From positions 1 to 14,784 of the forward strand of contig DATDPK010000014.1 in assembly GCA_035292785.1 (NCBI GenBank): DNA of 14,784 nt, in the 5' to 3' direction. The notes below the pieces were generated by a model. It was not told the DNA's origin. It was given only the letters and a program-made list of their open reading frames with translations, and made no database searches. Position 1 is the stretch's first letter, and each line of letters starts with the position of its first letter. Source of the stretch: CABMGU01 sp035292785. GTDB lineage: Archaea > Nanobdellota > Nanobdellia > Woesearchaeales > ARS49. Below are positions 4,807 to 11,829 of this stretch, one piece after another. Both the position numbers and the translations under genes were made by a program.

Positions 4807-5283
4807 ATGTTTGTACGCGTAAAAAAAATCAAAGGAAGAGAATATGCTTACCTTGTGGAAAACGAATGGACACCCTGGGGTTCGCGACAAAAAGTATCAA
4901 AATACTTAGGCAAGACTCACTTTCCAGGAAAGACTTCTGAAACAACAGTACAACTGCCAGCCGGCTTCCAAGAAGCAGTAATAGAAGCAATAAAACAAGA
5001 GCTAAGCAATCACGGATTTTCCCGACAAAATAACGACTTTACCAAAGAAGACATTACTGTGAGCTTGCAAGAAAAGACAATACGGCAAAACCAGAAGAAA
5101 GCAGTACTTGCGATGAACGAAGGATACCTATGTGATGACACATTACAGCAATTGCTGAACTTTGTATCAGAAGAAAGACCAGATGAAAGCGCCAAAAAAC
5201 TGGCAAACCTGGCAGTAGAAGCAGGACTGAAACTGAACAACGAACAATTTTTGCACTTATTTGAACAGGTGAAGACAAAATGA
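4807..5283 (+). CDS. Conserved-looking hypothetical protein coupled to uppS, 158 aa
   Basis: I do not recognise a named family. The N-terminal 40 residues look like a small beta domain (FVRVKKIKGREYAYLVENEW, then RQKVSKYLGK). That pattern also occurs at the start of some archaeal hypothetical and transposase-like proteins, but nothing catalytic follows. The remainder (60-158) is helical, with a polar middle and a C-terminal ELF-type helical pair (ESAKKLANLAVEAGLKLNNE). No membrane segment. The stop overlaps the uppS start as ATGA, so the two are translated together. Function unknown; the coupling suggests a link to polyprenyl-lipid synthesis or simply shared expression. Confidence 0.75.
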   Translation: MFVRVKKIKGREYAYLVENEWTPWGSRQKVSKYLGKTHFPGKTSETTVQLPAGFQEAVIEAIKQELSNHGFSRQNNDFTKEDITVSLQEKTIRQNQKKAVLAMNEGYLCDDTLQQLLNFVSEERPDESAKKLANLAVEAGLKLNNEQFLHLFEQVKTK

Positions 5284-5984
5284 CTGTGCCAAGACACATA
5301 GGAGTAATACTGGACGGCAACAGAAGATTCGCAAAAAGACTAATGCTAAAACCCTGGAAAGGACACGAATGGGGCGCGGAAAAATTCAAAAAATTCACAG
5401 ACTGGTGCTTTGAAATAGGAGCTGAAGAGATAACTGCTTACGTGTTCTCCATACAGAATTTTAATCGCCCAAAAGAAGAATTTGACTACATAATGAACGT
5501 GTTCAAAAAAGAAGCAGAAGAACTACTAAAACCAGACAAGCTCAAAGACATGGCGGAAAAAGGAATAAGAATCAACTTCATAGGCAGACAATGGATGCTG
5601 CCAAAAGAACTGCAGGAATTACAGAATAAAGTAATGGAAGCAACAAAGGAAAACAAACAAAGAAGAATTAATTTTGCAATGGCATACGGCGGAAGAGAGG
5701 AGATAATAGCTGCGGTGCAGAAGATTGCAATAGAAGCAAAAGAAGGAAAATTAGACCCGGCAAAGATAAACGAAGAACTATTCGGCAAACACCTATGGCT
5801 GGACTCAAACCCAGACATAGTAATCAGAACAGGCGGAGAACAAAGAACATCAAACTTTTTGCCCTGGCAGGCAACATACTCAGAACTAATATTCATAGAC
5901 AAACTATGGCCAGAACTTGAGAAAGAAGATGTTTTGGCGTGCATAGAAGAGTACAAGAACAGAGAGAGAAGGTTTGGGAGATAA
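5280..5984 (+). CDS. uppS: Cis-prenyltransferase (polyprenyl diphosphate synthase, UppS family)
   Basis: 234 aa, typical for the family. It condenses isopentenyl diphosphate units in cis onto an allylic diphosphate to make the long polyprenyl carrier used in archaeal N-glycosylation and other envelope glycan steps. Motifs in order: HIGVILDGNRRFAKR (6-20) with catalytic Asp12; ITAYVFSIQNFNRP (51-64); AYGGREEI (135-142); RTGGEQRTSNFLPWQ (183-197) with the diphosphate-binding arginines; YSELIF (200-205) with the metal-binding Glu; and a terminal RERRFGR. The enzyme should be active. The start overlaps the upstream stop by 4 nt; aggtga (5267-5272) sits 7 nt before the ATG. Product length cannot be read from sequence. 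Confidence 0.95.
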   Translation: MTVPRHIGVILDGNRRFAKRLMLKPWKGHEWGAEKFKKFTDWCFEIGAEEITAYVFSIQNFNRPKEEFDYIMNVFKKEAEELLKPDKLKDMAEKGIRINFIGRQWMLPKELQELQNKVMEATKENKQRRINFAMAYGGREEIIAAVQKIAIEAKEGKLDPAKINEELFGKHLWLDSNPDIVIRTGGEQRTSNFLPWQATYSELIFIDKLWPELEKEDVLACIEEYKNRERRFGR

Positions 5985-6042
5985 TTGTACTACGATAACT
6001 CCTAAAAAGCAGAGGAAGTAGTCCGGTCTTTGCTCCAGAAAG

Positions 6043-6053
6043 ATATATAAATA
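6043..6053 (+). promoter_or_regulatory. TATA box for the gene at 6090
   Basis: atatataaata; expected transcription start near 6072-6075, just upstream of the Shine-Dalgarno sequence ggtgat (6078-6083), giving a leader of about 15-18 nt. Confidence 0.55.
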
Positions 6054-6089
6054 ATCAAGTTCTATATTCTATCAAAAGGTGATGTTCGT

Positions 6090-6425
6090 ATGGCTGAAGA
6101 AGGAAAGAGAGTATCATTAATAATTCTTGGCGTAGTAGCAATTGTTGCAGTCATTGGATTAGTGTTGTTGGCCCAAGGCAGCGCTATAGGAAGAGTGGTT
6201 GATGTGGAAATGCAGGGCATTACAGAGCGCGCGAGTGTACAAGTTCCCTCACCAGCTTTCTGTGCAGGGGTTTGCAAGACAAAGTGCCCGACAGATTCGA
6301 ACACGTTCCTTTTGTATCAAAATGGCCTAGCAGCCCCTCGCTGCAGGGCTTTGACCACTGACACTCGCCAACGGATAGCAAACTGCGTAACCCTCAGGGG
6401 GAAACAGTGCCCGCCTGGCATTTGA
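6090..6425 (+). CDS. Single-TM, Cys-rich secreted or membrane-anchored protein, 111 aa
   Basis: A short charged N-terminus (MAEEGKR) precedes one strong membrane segment (about residues 8-28, SLIILGVVAIVAVIGLVLLA). The following 80 residues should face outside the cell. They carry six cysteines (58, 62, 66, 85, 99, 107), three of them in C-x3-C-x3-C with KTKCP, so disulfides or a metal site are possible. Short leader with ggtgat 6 nt before the ATG; a nearer ATG at 6082 is out of frame. Small proteins with this type of N-terminal segment are, as I recall, frequent in DPANN genomes. Function unknown; an attachment or envelope role would be a guess. Confidence 0.7.
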   Translation: MAEEGKRVSLIILGVVAIVAVIGLVLLAQGSAIGRVVDVEMQGITERASVQVPSPAFCAGVCKTKCPTDSNTFLLYQNGLAAPRCRALTTDTRQRIANCVTLRGKQCPPGI

Positions 6426-6527
6426 AGGTTGTTTTCTAACGCGTGACTCTGGACTTTCGGTTTTTTGGACCGTCCTAGAAGGCAGAGATTATCGGAAGGT
6501 CGACTCTCCAAGAAGGCAAATAACCCG

Positions 6528-6989
6528 CTAATCATTAACTATCGCTTTTGTAATTTCTATTCTTCCAGATATGCCTTTTTTAAAATACAAACTAATTACT
6601 GCATATGCTTGAAGATGATTTGGGTTAATAGTTTTTCTAGAATTATCTGTATAAATAGTATCTGGATTTTTTTTGGAAATAATATTTCTATCTGTATATA
6701 TCCCTGTCCATTCTTGTGAATGATAAAGTAAAACGGCGTTATCAACAAGCCACTTAATTAATTCTTCATCTCCGCTAAAATTGGGCAAATCAATAACCCA
6801 TGGAATACAAACATGGACATGAAACAAATCCTTATCTGAAATTTCTTTTGCCCACCCCATGGTCAGAATCTGCGGAATTTCTTTGTTAATTCTAGCAAGA
6901 ACAGTTTCAAATGCGAGTTTCAAAAATAAATCTTTATGGCTTCCCGCGAGTTCTTTCACTTTTCCTTGTATAAATGTCATATTACGCAT
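6528..6989 (-). CDS. Hypothetical protein, 153 aa
   Basis: I do not recognise it. The sequence is soluble and mixed alpha/beta: an N-terminal helix pair (to about 40), a His-containing strand (KDLFHVHVCIPWVIDLPNF), then SGDEELIKWLVDNAVLLYHS and a C-terminal strand-rich part. The frame starts with ATG at 6989; a second ATG at 6980 (MTFIQGK) fits better with a TATA-like element at about 6999-7012, since the spacing would then be leaderless. It is more A/T-rich and Ile/Asn-rich than the ribosomal genes beside it and points against them, so recent acquisition is possible but not shown. Confidence 0.65.
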   Translation of the reverse strand: MRNMTFIQGKVKELAGSHKDLFLKLAFETVLARINKEIPQILTMGWAKEISDKDLFHVHVCIPWVIDLPNFSGDEELIKWLVDNAVLLYHSQEWTGIYTDRNIISKKNPDTIYTDNSRKTINPNHLQAYAVISLYFKKGISGRIEITKAIVND

Positions 6990-7127
6990 AAGAAAGAATA
7001 AATATTTTAATAATGTATGTACACTTAGACCAATATTTAATCAATCATCTTATATTTTTGAAATCGTAAAGAAATCTCACCTTTTCGTATCGTTCATTCA
7101 AAGCGCCATTCTAATATTTGTAGAAAC

Positions 7128-7137
7128 CTTTATAAAC
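7128..7137 (+). promoter_or_regulatory. TATA box of the L1-P0-L12 operon
   Basis: ctttataaac preceded by a purine-rich BRE-like gaaac. The expected start is near 7158, giving an mRNA leader of about 95 nt, much longer than for most genes here. Confidence 0.6.
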
Positions 7138-7173
7138 CACCTCTCGTCGCTGAATAATATCCCAATAACTTAA

Positions 7174-7231
7174 CCACTTCGGTGGGAGGGAATCATTGTC
7201 TTGCCAACATTCGTTGTCAAGACATCCTCAC
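7174..7231 (+). promoter_or_regulatory. Candidate L1-binding autoregulatory element in the rplA leader
   Basis: The leader can fold into a two-helix structure. GTG (7182-7184), a GG bulge and AGGG (7187-7190) pair with TCCTCAC (7225-7231). A one-sided loop aatcat (7191-7196) follows, then TGTCTTG (7197-7203) paired with CAAGACA (7218-7224), capped by CAAC/GTTG. The word ggtgggagg (7181-7189) matches the conserved 5' part of the 23S rRNA L1 site as I remember it from E. coli. Archaeal L1 is known to repress its own mRNA by binding a structure mimicking 23S rRNA. An alternative hairpin, CCAC-TTCG-GTGG (7174-7185), would exclude the first helix. The regulatory role is inferred. Confidence 0.5.
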
Positions 7232-7253
7232 AGTCATAAAGGAAGGAGTTCGG

Positions 7254-7925
7254 ATGGACAAAAAACAATTCATACAAGCAATAGAAGCATTAAAACAAGC
7301 TCCTAAACGAAAGTTTAAACAGAGCTATGAGCTAATCATCAATCTAAGAGAGTTAGACCTCAAAAAGCCAGAACAACAGGTAGAACTATGGATAAAACTG
7401 CCGTTTGACAAAGGCAGAAAGACAAAAATAGCAGCACTAGTAGGACCAGAACTGGCAGAACAGGCAAAACAAAGCTGCGACAAAGTAATTCTACACGACG
7501 AATTCCCAAGATACGCTGCAGACAAGAAAGCAGTAAAAGTATTGGGGCGCGAATATGACTATTTCATAGCACAGGCAAACATTATGCCGGACGTTGCAAA
7601 AACATTTGGTAGAGTGCTGGGACCACGCGGAAAAATGCCGAACCCAAAAGCAGGATGCGTAGTCCCGCCAAACGCAAACCTCAAAGTGCTGGCTGAACAA
7701 TTAAGGCAAACAGTCAAAGTCTCTGCAAAAACACAGCCAAGCATCAAAGCAATGGTAGGAAAAGAGGAAATGCCTCCAGAACAAGTAGCAGACAACATCA
7801 ACACAGTCTACACAAACGTCCTGCACAAGCTACCACAAGAAGCACAAAACATCAAATCAACACTACTCAAGCTCACAATGAGCAAGCCGGTAAAGATAAC
7901 AGAAGACAAGGAGGCCAAAAAATGA
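7254..7925 (+). CDS. rpl1: Large ribosomal subunit protein uL1
   Basis: 223 aa, normal for archaeal L1. It forms the L1 stalk of the 50S subunit, which helps release deacylated tRNA, and in archaea also acts as a translational repressor of its own operon. Recognised by the signature GRVLGPRGKMPNPKAG (119-134) and by domain I/II/I order: domain I at about 1-65 and 155-223, domain II between. The ATG at 7254 follows ggaaggag (7241-7248). A frame extension to a GTG at 7182 would run through the leader structure and is rejected. Its stop overlaps the P0 start (ATGA). No L11 gene lies upstream; the neighbour is an unrelated leftward gene. Confidence 0.96.
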   Translation: MDKKQFIQAIEALKQAPKRKFKQSYELIINLRELDLKKPEQQVELWIKLPFDKGRKTKIAALVGPELAEQAKQSCDKVILHDEFPRYAADKKAVKVLGREYDYFIAQANIMPDVAKTFGRVLGPRGKMPNPKAGCVVPPNANLKVLAEQLRQTVKVSAKTQPSIKAMVGKEEMPPEQVADNINTVYTNVLHKLPQEAQNIKSTLLKLTMSKPVKITEDKEAKK

Positions 7926-8782
7926 CCAAGACCTCCAAGGCAGCACCGGAAAAGAAAGAAGTAGTAAAGAAAATACAAGACTTGTCAAAAAAATACCCGA
8001 TAATCGGCATCCTGAACCTTGAAAACATGCCGGCAAGCAGCCTTCTAAAGATGAAAAAACAGCTGCGCGGAAAAGTAGAACTGGTAATGACGAGAAAAAC
8101 ACTGCTCAAGCTGGGACTTGAAAAACTAAACCTGCCAAGCGGAGAAAAACTAATTGAAAGCCTCAAAGGAATGCCGGCACTAATGTTCACAAAAGAAAAT
8201 CCATTCGCACTATACAACATAATCAAGAAGAGCAAGACGCCTGCAGCAGCAAAGCCAGGACAATTAGCACCACACGACATAACATTGCAGCCAGGACCAA
8301 CACCATTCACACCAGGCCCAGTAATCTCAGAATTCGCACAACTCGGCATCAAAGCAGGAGTAGAAGGCGGAAAAGTCGCAATCAAACAAGAAACAACAGT
8401 CGTAAAAGAAGGCCAGCCAATCAGCGGACCATTAGCAAGCATGCTGCAGAGATTAGGCGTAGAGCCAATGGAAATAGGCCTAGACTTACACTGCGTCTAC
8501 GAAAAAGGAATCATATATCCAAAAACAGTACTTGACATAGACGAAACAAAATTCATGCAAGACCTGATGGGAGCAGCAGGCGGAGCATTCAACCTTGCAA
8601 TAGAAATAACATTCATCTCAAAAGACACAATAGAAACACTGCTGTCAAAAGCATTCAGAGAAGCAAAAGCAGTAGGAATAGAAGGCAACGTGATGGAGCC
8701 AGAACTTGTAGAAGAAATACTGGCAAAAGGATACAGAGCCGCACAAGCAGTTGCACAGGAAGGAAATGTTCAAACTCAATAA
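7922..8782 (+). CDS. rplP0: Large ribosomal subunit protein uL10 (P0), short C-terminus
   Basis: 286 aa; archaeal P0 is usually 300-340. It anchors the P1/L12 stalk to 23S rRNA and so recruits translation factors. Seen are the rRNA-binding N-terminal domain (about 10-105, with YPIIGILNLENMP and KVELVMTRKTLLK), the P0-specific insertion (about 108-200, with QPGPTPFTPGP), and two L12-binding spine helices (236-254 and 260-280). The protein then ends GNVQTQ; a third spine helix and the acidic tail ending in LFG, common in archaeal P0, are absent. No frameshift is evident, since L12 starts 21 nt later. aaggagg (7908-7914) precedes the ATG. Confidence 0.94.
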   Translation: MTKTSKAAPEKKEVVKKIQDLSKKYPIIGILNLENMPASSLLKMKKQLRGKVELVMTRKTLLKLGLEKLNLPSGEKLIESLKGMPALMFTKENPFALYNIIKKSKTPAAAKPGQLAPHDITLQPGPTPFTPGPVISEFAQLGIKAGVEGGKVAIKQETTVVKEGQPISGPLASMLQRLGVEPMEIGLDLHCVYEKGIIYPKTVLDIDETKFMQDLMGAAGGAFNLAIEITFISKDTIETLLSKAFREAKAVGIEGNVMEPELVEEILAKGYRAAQAVAQEGNVQTQ

Positions 8783-8803
8783 TATTCAACGGAGGTAAAT
8801 AAA

Positions 8804-9115
8804 ATGGAATACATATATGCAGCATTGCTCCTCCACAAAGCAGGGCAAAAAGTAGAAGAAGCAAATGTGAAGAAGGTACTCGAGGCAGCAGGCGTCAAAA
8901 CAGACGATGCAAGATTAAAAGGACTCGTAGCAAGCCTTCAAGGCGTAAATATCGATGAAGCTGTAAAGAAAGCAGCAACGCCAGTAGCAGTTGCAGCACC
9001 CGCAGCAGGAGCAGCGCCAGCAGCAGAAAAGAAAGAAGACAAGAAGAAAGCTGCTGAAGATGCAAAGAAAACAGAAGAAGCAGCTGCCGCAGGACTCAGC
9101 GCACTCTTCGGCTAG
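8804..9115 (+). CDS. rpl12: Large ribosomal subunit protein P1 (archaeal L12)
   Basis: 103 aa, normal size. Dimers bind the spine helices of P0 and form the flexible stalk that contacts elongation factors. The N-terminal dimerisation domain (1-58, starting MEYIYAALLLHKAGQ) is followed by an Ala-rich hinge (59-75), a charged Lys/Glu segment and the conserved end GLSALFG, which binds factors. ggaggt (8791-8796) lies 7 nt before the ATG. Third gene of the L1-P0-L12 operon. Confidence 0.96.
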   Translation: MEYIYAALLLHKAGQKVEEANVKKVLEAAGVKTDDARLKGLVASLQGVNIDEAVKKAATPVAVAAPAAGAAPAAEKKEDKKKAAEDAKKTEEAAAAGLSALFG

Positions 9116-9118
9116 AAA

Positions 9119-9130
9119 TAATTTTTTTAT
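9119..9130 (+). terminator. T-tract after L12
   Basis: aatttttttatg shortly after the L12 stop. A run of seven T is a plausible archaeal terminator ending the ribosomal operon, though the next gene is only 44 nt away and may partly read through. Confidence 0.45.
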
Positions 9131-9159
9131 GTTTAACTTATCTAGCTGGAGGAAATTGA

Positions 9160-10056
9160 ATGTTGACACCGCAAGAGAAACAGCAGATACATCGCCAAAT
9201 TGATGCCCTTCAAAAAGACATCAAAGAACTGCGAGACAAGCTTAACCAGCTAGACGACCAAAAAGAAAAGCTTTTTTCACAAAGAAAAGAGATTGGAAAA
9301 CAGATTTCTTCACTGATAAAAGAAATAAGGCCGCTAAGGTCTGAAAGAGACAAACTAACTTCTGAAGTCAAAACAACAAAAGAAGAAAGAGCAAAATTCG
9401 CCACAACAATAAAAGAAAAAATAGACACTTTCAAAAAAGTCTCAGGAGAAAAGAAAACTGTTGAAGCAAAAAGAGGAGTAAAAATCAGCCCAGGGGCATT
9501 GAAACAGCAGATTGAAAAACTGCAGTACACGATAGAAACAGAAGCCCCGAGCTTTGAAAAAGAAAAGAAACTGATGAAAACAATCAGAGAACTTGAGAAA
9601 AAGCTGAAAGAAGCAGAGAAAGTATCAGGACTATGGCAGAACACAAAAGGCCTAAGCAAGGAAATAGACCAGTTGAAGAACCAAGCAGACACATTCCACG
9701 AACAAATACAGCAAAAAGCCAAAAGCTCGCAGGAAAAACACGAAAAACTAATGGAGTTAAGCAAAAAAATAGATGAGCTCAAGAAACAGGAAAAAGAACT
9801 CAACGAACAAATAACTGCGAGGAAAAAAGAATTATCTGAGCAAAGCGCGCCATTTGAAGGAAAGCTCAAAGAACTAACAGAATTACGAAAGAAAATAGGC
9901 GAAGAAGCCACAGAAGGCAGAGTAAGAACAGAACAACAGAAAAAGAAAAAACTATCAGACTTACAACAAGAAGTTCAAGATAAAATCAAAAAAGGCGGAA
10001 AGTTAACAACACAAGATTTGCTAATTCTACAGAGCATTGAAGAGAAAGAAATATAA
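9160..10056 (+). CDS. Archaeal coiled-coil protein, COG1340-like, 298 aa
   Basis: Almost the whole protein is charged heptad-rich coiled coil (residues 5-110 and 125-270). It has a short break at about 103-112 (KRGVKISPGALKQQIEKLQ) and a C-terminal GGKLTTQDLLILQSIEE motif. Length and layout match the archaeal coiled-coil family COG1340, whose role is not firmly known; the tail motif may be a small domain. The ATG at 9160 follows ctggagg (9146-9152). It lies close behind the ribosomal operon, in keeping with a link to translation or ribosome assembly, but this is inference from position. No membrane segment or NTPase motif, so it is not an SMC. Confidence 0.8.
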   Translation: MLTPQEKQQIHRQIDALQKDIKELRDKLNQLDDQKEKLFSQRKEIGKQISSLIKEIRPLRSERDKLTSEVKTTKEERAKFATTIKEKIDTFKKVSGEKKTVEAKRGVKISPGALKQQIEKLQYTIETEAPSFEKEKKLMKTIRELEKKLKEAEKVSGLWQNTKGLSKEIDQLKNQADTFHEQIQQKAKSSQEKHEKLMELSKKIDELKKQEKELNEQITARKKELSEQSAPFEGKLKELTELRKKIGEEATEGRVRTEQQKKKKLSDLQQEVQDKIKKGGKLTTQDLLILQSIEEKEI

Positions 10057-10058
10057 AC
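10051..10058 (+). promoter_or_regulatory. TATA box for the 10081-11495 pair
   Basis: atataaac overlaps the stop codon of the coiled-coil gene. Its centre is 27 nt before the ATG at 10081 and no Shine-Dalgarno is seen, so the pair probably has a leaderless mRNA of its own. Confidence 0.5.
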
Positions 10059-10080
10059 CTCGACGATAGAATAGCACATT

Positions 10081-10770
10081 ATGGGGGAAGAACAAGTATT
10101 CAGTTATACAAGTCCTGAACAGTTAAAGCTGTTGGTTGGACTGCTGGCTGAGAGTTCCATAAGATTAGACGTCTGGATGAGAGCCGCAGTGCCAGAAGAG
10201 TTTGTCGGACTAAGAGAAGAGCTTGACCGATATGATGTGTATCATCATCCAGAAGACAAGGAACAGCAAAAGCGCCTTGAAACAGAAGTGGGCAAGCTAT
10301 TTGAACTGGCGCAAACAGCAAGAGTCCTGCCATTCACCTCGCTACAAGACAATTTTTATTGCGGCGGAACTCAAATCAAACACAAATATGCTTTCCATAG
10401 GGCAAAATTCAAATTCCCGTGGAATGAAGCCATACATCCACTAAGAATACTTGAAGGATGGAGATTTTATACAATAGGCCTGCAAGAAGCTGAAAAACCA
10501 GCAGACATCCAACAAGTCAAGCAGACCGTAGTAAATATGCCAACAGACAGATATGTTATAACTAACATCAATGCAGGACTTAACCCACGCGATTATACAA
10601 GCGACCATTATTATGACGGAACAGACTATGATGGACACTTATTTGCAAGCAACGGCACAATCACACTGACGGGAAGCGCAGCAGTGCCGGAACGAACAAC
10701 AAAACTGCTTGAAGCGCTGCTAAAGATAGGAGTAAAACCGGAAAGAACTGCACTTCCGGCGCCAAGATGA
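10081..10770 (+). CDS. Hypothetical protein, 229 aa, first of an overlapping pair
   Basis: Not recognised. Soluble, no signal peptide. The N-terminal 75 residues are helical and acidic (TSPEQLKLLVGLLAES). The middle holds aromatic-rich strands (DNFYCGGTQIKHKYAFHRAK, then FKFPWNEAIHPL). Toward the end there is a Tyr/Asp/His cluster (SDHYYDGTDYDGH, about 189-201) that could bind metal or substrate, and a closing beta-helix segment (GTITLTGSAAVPERTTKLLE). The TGA overlaps the next ATG by 4 nt. Leaderless start supported by the TATA box 27 nt upstream. The pair appears to be a functional unit, but I cannot name it. Confidence 0.7.
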   Translation: MGEEQVFSYTSPEQLKLLVGLLAESSIRLDVWMRAAVPEEFVGLREELDRYDVYHHPEDKEQQKRLETEVGKLFELAQTARVLPFTSLQDNFYCGGTQIKHKYAFHRAKFKFPWNEAIHPLRILEGWRFYTIGLQEAEKPADIQQVKQTVVNMPTDRYVITNINAGLNPRDYTSDHYYDGTDYDGHLFASNGTITLTGSAAVPERTTKLLEALLKIGVKPERTALPAPR

Positions 10771-11495
10771 GTTTAGAAGAAATTCCAGAAGAACTGCTTC
10801 CGCAAGAGCCGAATCCGTCTGACTCTGCGCAGATTCACTTAGCATTGCAGGGATTCTATCAAGCATTATCGCAATCAGTATGCGACCCAATATGCATTCC
10901 ATCAGGAATTCCAGACCGCAGATTTGACAAAATATTCTACGATATGGCAGAAAACCCGCAAGAAGCAAGAAAAACAATGCAAGAAAGAATAAGAAAATAC
11001 GGCTTTACAATAAGCGCATTCGTACAGAACCATGAAAAAATGGTTGATATTCTAGCAAGCATAGAAGAAGCAGCAAATGTAACATCAACAGAACGAGTAA
11101 AAACAAACATAGCAGAGTTCATAAGACAATACAGAGAACACATACTGCTCATCGATGCATTTCGAGTGCAGCCAGAAAAACCAGAATTATTCCTTGATTA
11201 TCCAAACTGTCATACAACAGCACTGTCTGAAAGACACGTGAGAATTGTGGGGTTCAATCCAACACACGATTATATCGGCGCATTGAAGGCAGCTTGTGCT
11301 CTCGAAGATTTGGTAAGGGCAACAGACCAGCAATTAAGCTTCGGACCAATAAATGCGGCAGGAGCACCATACTCAGGACTTGCACCACAAAGCGGAATGG
11401 ATACATCATACAGAGGAAGAGTAGAATTTGTTAAAATACTGCTGCAAAAAACAGGATTCACTTTCTCGGCTTCAGCTTGTCAAAGAAATCCTTAA
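10767..11495 (+). CDS. Hypothetical protein, 242 aa, second of an overlapping pair
   Basis: Not recognised. Starts in an ATGA overlap with the preceding gene, without a clear Shine-Dalgarno sequence, so translation probably re-initiates. The N-terminus is acidic (residues 1-25). A helical middle (62-155) and a C-terminal half with GFNPTHDYIGALKAACALED and QLSFGPINAAGAPYSGLAP look folded and soluble. Cys residues at CDPIC (38-42) are the only evident pair. The last 13 codons overlap the convergent wHTH gene by 38 bp; that tail (FSASACQRNP) probably carries little function. Co-expression with the gene at 10081 is very likely. Confidence 0.7.
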   Translation: MSLEEIPEELLPQEPNPSDSAQIHLALQGFYQALSQSVCDPICIPSGIPDRRFDKIFYDMAENPQEARKTMQERIRKYGFTISAFVQNHEKMVDILASIEEAANVTSTERVKTNIAEFIRQYREHILLIDAFRVQPEKPELFLDYPNCHTTALSERHVRIVGFNPTHDYIGALKAACALEDLVRATDQQLSFGPINAAGAPYSGLAPQSGMDTSYRGRVEFVKILLQKTGFTFSASACQRNP

Positions 11496-11784
11496 CCTTA
11501 GGATTGTTTCTCGGAACTGCCTTAGGGCCAAGCTTGTAATACTTCTTCTCAACAACAGTACCCCAGCTATAAGCGCCCTTCTCCTGCTTGATTTCAGCAA
11601 GCTCAAACTCGCCAAGCTTAACGCCCTTTTTCAAATTATAGTAAATATTCTCCCTTGTACAGGCAGGAAAGAGCTCATTATAGTACTTATGAATCAAATA
11701 ACCATAAGCAGAGCCTATAACGTTCAGAATTTCAACAACATTCTGCCTTATTTCTGATTTAACAGGTCTACCACGCGAAGCCAT
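11458..11784 (-). CDS. Small archaeal winged-helix protein, 108 aa
   Basis: The basic N-terminus (MASRGRPVKSEIRQN) leads into a winged helix: helices at about 10-28 and 30-42 (YLIHKYYNELFP), a recognition helix at about 42-56 (CTRENIYYNLKKG), then a wing (LAEIKQEKGAYSWGTVVEK and KYYKLGP). A Pro/Lys-rich tail ends the protein. The layout resembles PadR-like archaeal regulators, and near-identical N-termini recur, as I recall, in DPANN archaea. The ATG at 11784 is 26 nt from a TATA box, so the mRNA is probably leaderless. Its 3' end overlaps the convergent gene at 10767 by 38 bp. Regulatory target unknown. Confidence 0.75.
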   Translation of the reverse strand: MASRGRPVKSEIRQNVVEILNVIGSAYGYLIHKYYNELFPACTRENIYYNLKKGVKLGEFELAEIKQEKGAYSWGTVVEKKYYKLGPKAVPRNNPKVKDFFDKLKPRK

Positions 11785-11803
11785 TGCAATATTGAAAATA
11801 AAT

Positions 11804-11816
11804 CAGTATAAAAAAG
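11804..11816 (-). promoter_or_regulatory. TATA box of the 108-aa wHTH gene
   Basis: The minus strand reads ctttttatact about 26 nt before the ATG at 11784. Its T-run could double as a terminator for the upstream leftward gene that stops at 11830. Confidence 0.45.
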
Positions 11817-11829
11817 TATGTTACCACAC

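Noticed and set aside
6440..6525. tRNA or guide RNA suggested by ggtcgactctcc and ggac/gtcc pairings
   Set aside because: No cloverleaf can be drawn and no C/D or H/ACA box pattern is present on either strand.
7182..7253. GTG-initiated N-terminal extension of L1
   Set aside because: The extra 24 residues run through the leader hairpins, while the ATG at 7254 has a Shine-Dalgarno site and gives normal L1 length.
9210..9911. 233-aa minus-strand Ser/Phe-rich frame
   Set aside because: Antisense shadow of the Lys/Glu-rich coiled-coil gene.
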